DNA of 64,000 nt, from contig CATQJL010000305.1 in assembly GCA_958299035.1 (NCBI GenBank), forward strand, positions 66,483,618 through 66,547,617, written 5' to 3'. Numbering within the stretch: position 1 is the stretch's first letter; the number at the start of each line of letters is the position of its first letter. The position numbers were made by a program, and so were the translations under genes. The DNA comes from Cylicocyclus nassatus (Eukaryota > Nematoda > Chromadorea > Rhabditida > Strongylidae). The notes beneath the pieces were generated by a model. The model saw nothing but the letters and a program-made list of their open reading frames with translations. It was not told the origin of the DNA and did not search any database. Of this stretch, positions 61,001-64,000 are shown in pieces.

Positions 61001-62935
61001 ATCTTCAATATTGCTGGTGCATTACCTCTATGGCTTCATAAAGCGCCATACTGTCGTGGAGGATTTTCCCATTCGATAAGAGGCTCTGCGGTTGGTTTAA
61101 CGTTGAACAGCAGTTATTTTAGCACAACGAATAAAATAAGAGAATTAGCAAAATCGCAAACATATCCCTATGAAGAAATTTTCAAAAATCACAGTGACTC
61201 ATTCAGGTTATGTCAACCGTAGCATTGGCATATAACGTCGGTCTTGCAATATTATACTGTGCTTCTCCATCAATTCGCAGAAGGTCAAGTAGAGAAAGAT
61301 ATTTGCTAAAAGATGAAAAAGCAGAACTTGAGAAAAATAAAGCAGGAAAGAAGGAAGTCAAACCCAAAAAAGGATCTAAACAGGCCAGGTGGGAGCTTGA
61401 GTATGTTGATACTCTCTGTCTTTGCAAAAGAAGATTTCAGTGAAGATGTCGAAAAACCGGCTGAGTCTTCTGATTTACAGGAGAGCCATGACCAAATTAA
61501 ACCAAGGTGAGACCTTGAGCATTATGATGTTGTATCGGCATGAACGATAGAATACTGCAGTGGAGTTGATTTGAAAAAACCAGCGCCTTCTCCGGATTCG
61601 CAGGACACTCGTGAGCAAAATAAAGCGAGGTGAAACCTTAGGCGTTGCAATGCTCATTCTGCTTAACAATAGAATATTCTAGTGAATCAAACGTAAAAAA
61701 ATCGACCGGGTCTTCTGACTTGCAAGAAAGTCGTGACCAAAATAAACCAAGGTAGGACGTTATCACTGTGCGACTTATCCCTTGAGAACAAAACGTTCTA
61801 GTGACGCAAACGTGAAGAAACTAACCGCGTCTTCTGATGTGCAAGAAAGTCGTGAGCAGAATAAAGTGAGAAAATATATGTATAATAAAAAGTGTAGCGC
61901 TTCAGAAGGAATTTATCCATTAACTTTTTTTTAGGTTTTGCAAAAATAGTGCAGAACCTTACTAAGGAATGGTTAGAAATCGAAGTGGCCAATCCAAGCA
62001 GGCTCATACCATTAGATGCAGCTTAAGCGCTGATTTCGAGCTATATTCCATATCTGCTTATCGCCTACATGGGCGAAGTTATGAGCCGTTAGAGGCCGTT
62101 ATTTTGCTAAAAAATCGCGTTTGCAAAGGGATTTGGCAATTCAGTGCCATGTCCGGCTTAATACAGGGTTATGGTTGCAGCTGGGTTACTTCATATTTTT
62201 AAACCCTAAAGGTGAGCTAAAAGTGCAACAATGCTCTTAATTTCGCAATTTTTACGTATGATTTTTTTGTAATAGCATTGATCTAAATTAGCCAAAAGCG
62301 CTATGCAGATATGGAATGCATATTCGATCAGCGTTAAAAGCTGCATAGAATGCTAGGCAGTTTGTTCAAGTTGGCCACTTCGAATTCTGACCATTCCCTT
62401 GTTACAAAACCGCAATTTGCAGCGAAGTTCGAAATCATCAAGGCAAAAAAAGAGCGCGGGTGAACAAGGAGGTGCTGAGACAGATGAACTGCCGCAAAAG
62501 AAATCCAAAGACAAAGTGAGAAAATATACATAAAATAGAAAGCGTAGCATTTCGGAAGTATCAACGCTAACAATTTTTGGAACTTTGCAGAAAAGTGTAG
62601 AAATTCAACAAACTCACAATTTGCAGCGGAATTCAAAGTCACCAACGCAGAAAAAGGGCGCGGGTGAACAAGAAGGTGCTGAAGACGAAATACCGGCAAA
62701 GGAGTCCAAAGACAAAGTGAGAGGATCACGGTCGCACACAGTCAAAGAATCCACTTTTTGATAACTTGTTTTTGCATTGTGGAACAATTCGTACAAGACA
62801 TGAGTTGTTATTTGTTTTGGGATTAGCTTTCGAGTTTAGGAACACAAAGTTGTCAAGGCAGCTCAAGTCAAAGTGAGCGATGTAAATTTGAAAACAGCAA
62901 TGGGGAACGTAGGTTCACCCCCAGACGAAAGCTAA
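58052..62935 (+). CDS. Gene B: four-TM protein with mini-exon-encoded charged tail, paralogue of gene A
   Basis: Exons from the first ATG: 58064-58168, 58256-58360, 60974-61090, 61207-61388, 61441-61506, 61561-61629, 61683-61751, 61802-61865, 62423-62515, 62627-62716 and 62840-62935. They sum to 1,056 nt, an unbroken frame of 351 codons plus TAA. A TTTAG acceptor at 58051 and in-frame sequence before the ATG suggest an upstream exon. TM2 (VILSMAMHAICIL..., ending LLPPIV), TM3 with WLHKAP..GGFSHSIRG, and TM4 align residue for residue with gene A (35, 39 codons; same phases 0,0,0,2). After TM4 the tail is Lys/Glu-rich, then four SSDLQESRDQNK-type repeats, two QKK.AGEQ.GA repeats and a short acidic end. 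A 2.6-kb intron and a fold-back insert are present. The family is unknown to me. AATAAA is at 63071. Confidence 0.8.
61441..61865 (+). repeat. Array of four tandem mini-exons in gene B
   Basis: Four exons of 66, 69, 69 and 64 nt, each starting with T after AG (phase 2, giving Ser) and separated by introns of about 50 nt, encode versions of one 22-residue unit (VKK...SSDLQES.DQNK.R). The introns are also related (GTGAGACCTTGAGC / GTGAAACCTTAGGC). Exons 62423-62515 and 62627-62716 are a second duplicated pair. Confidence 0.85.
61964..62400. mobile_element. Fold-back element in an intron of gene B
   Basis: AAGGAATGGTTAGAAATCGA with its inverse ending at 62400. Arms of about 110 bp include CGAAGTGGCCAA and ATTCCATATCTGC. 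It separates the first mini-exon array from the second. Confidence 0.7.
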
Positions 62936-63068
62936 TCTGAGAGCTATTGGAATGAAGAATATCATAAGCATCGAAAAAGTCAGATTTTCTATTCCAAAAT
63001 TTTGTGTGGAAAATGTGATATTTTAGATACTCTACACTAGCTGCAAATAGGAACATTATGTTTCTTTG

Positions 63069-63275
63069 TCAATAAACAAATTCCTTACATTTGCATTTGC
63101 TTTTCTTCCTGAGTATGAGACCCCTTCCTTTCACACCTTGATCATAGTAATGTGATTCGCCAGCTATGACCAGGTCGTACATGAGATCTATCTTGATACC
63201 GGATTTGATTTTTTCTTCGCATAAGGAAGGAAGTATAAATCTTTGACCGTTTTTCCTCATGACATCTTTTTTCAT
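63069..63275 (-). CDS. Probable C-terminal exon of an unknown gene, convergent with gene B
   Basis: 68 codons from a CTAG acceptor to TGA at 63069-63071, containing LPSLCEEKIKSGIKIDL, DLVIAGESHY and a basic C-terminus with KCKCK. The composition and the V-I-A-G strand followed by a Cys-rich end recall NTR-like domains, but this is a weak resemblance. It ends 134 bp from the gene B stop, tail to tail. No upstream exon was identified between here and 64000. Confidence 0.35.
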   Translation of the reverse strand: MKKDVMRKNGQRFILPSLCEEKIKSGIKIDLMYDLVIAGESHYYDQGVKGRGLILRKKSKCKCKEFVY

Positions 63276-64000
63276 CTAGGCCTTCTTTGGATAGCTGATT
63301 CCGGATGTCATGATTCATTATATCGACTCATGTTTCAGTGGACATGTTCGGATATCGTTTAGGTTTGAGTGAACAGCGCCAACGTGTTCACTCAACTGTT
63401 CTCTCAACCTCGATATATGATTACACCTCACGATATATGCCCTTACTGTAAGAAGGAAGAGCAACAACCGTTCCAGAATTCTCAATTAAAATGAACTAGG
63501 TTGCAATTTTAGACCTCAAACCTCCATTTGATCTTCCATTCTCGCTGTGATACTTTGAGATATCTCAGGAAGTAGAGTTTTTTGTAGAGTTTCAGACAGT
63601 AAAAGCTCAGAAATTTGGAAGTAGGACGGCGAATAGCTAAAAGAGAAGCAGGAAGAGTAGCTAAAATATGGACCACGCCGCTTTGCGTGGCATGGTCTCT
63701 GCAGGCTGCAGCCCATGGTAGCGCTCGCGTGCAGGTGTGTGACTGCACTACGCGGCGCTGGTCCCGTTGAACGCACTGTGTTTACGAATATGGAGACAAC
63801 AGGTAGAGTGATCGCAGAGTGAGTGATTACGTAAGTGTTGTACCAAGGCGTACCATTTGATTCAACTGGCTTGGCATCGACAAAGGCGGGGCTTCGTGAC
63901 CTTATTAAGGCTAGGTAATGATCAGAGAGCACTCGCGCGAGAAAGACGCAGGTGCGTCGCGGGCGCGAGCGGCCTCAATTAGATCACAAAACTCCGCCCT
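63276..64000. other. No supported gene
   Basis: Contains a short inverted pair (GTTCACTCAA / TTGAGTGAAC around 63368-63400) and GC-rich sequence towards the window edge. Confidence 0.3.

Noticed and set aside
61921..61950. Possible extra gene B exon after the TTTTTTAG at about 61935
   Set aside because: The frame meets TAG after four codons; it looks like a relic of the duplicated intron end before exons 62423 and 62627.

Overview
The window looks like a piece of a clade V (strongylid, hookworm-like) nematode genome. The reasons are short introns with TTTCAG-type acceptors and AATAAA signals, two transthyretin-like (TTL) genes, a secreted 5-hydroxyisourate hydrolase, an RTE retrotransposon of the kind common in hookworms, an env-bearing Bel/Pao element, and a dense load of fold-back and terminal-inverted-repeat elements. 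Genus level is inference. No prokaryotic features and no CRISPR are present. A 500-N scaffold gap lies at 53822-54321.

Layout. 0.6-6 kb: three non-autonomous elements in a row (623-1297, 1311-2142, a 1.4-kb palindrome at 2291-3694), a miRNA-like hairpin and a dead CR1-like LINE. 7.3-8.3 kb (-): a complete three-exon 5-hydroxyisourate hydrolase. 11.4-15.4 kb (-): exons of a LAPTM-like four-TM protein, with repeats in the intervening sequence. 17.5-17.8 kb (-): a terminal exon of an unknown membrane protein. 18.6-19.7 kb (+): gene A, a four-TM protein with a polyproline tail. 20-23.6 kb: repeats and a (GT)n tract. 23.6-28.3 and 45.9-51.3 kb: two nearly identical inverted arms around a 17.6-kb spacer. 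The spacer has a TTL gene at each end, in inverted orientation (29.2-29.8 kb -, 44.36-44.96 kb +), and a decayed Bel/Pao element with an envelope-like gene (35-43.7 kb) between them. 52.7-53.1 kb: a (CA)n tract. 58.1-62.9 kb (+): gene B, an 11-exon paralogue of gene A whose cytoplasmic tail is encoded by tandemly duplicated mini-exons. 63.1-63.3 kb (-): a probable terminal exon convergent with gene B.

The real genes were assembled by hand from splice sites, because most exons are too short to stand out as ORFs. Four models (hydrolase, both TTLs, gene B) give an uninterrupted reading frame through all exons. Gene A also reads through, but its first exon is unknown. The host genes do not form one pathway: they are small secreted or membrane proteins embedded in transposon-derived DNA. 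The main points of interest are the gene A/B family with its modular tails, and the large inverted repeat, whose arms look much younger than the inverted TTL pair they enclose.
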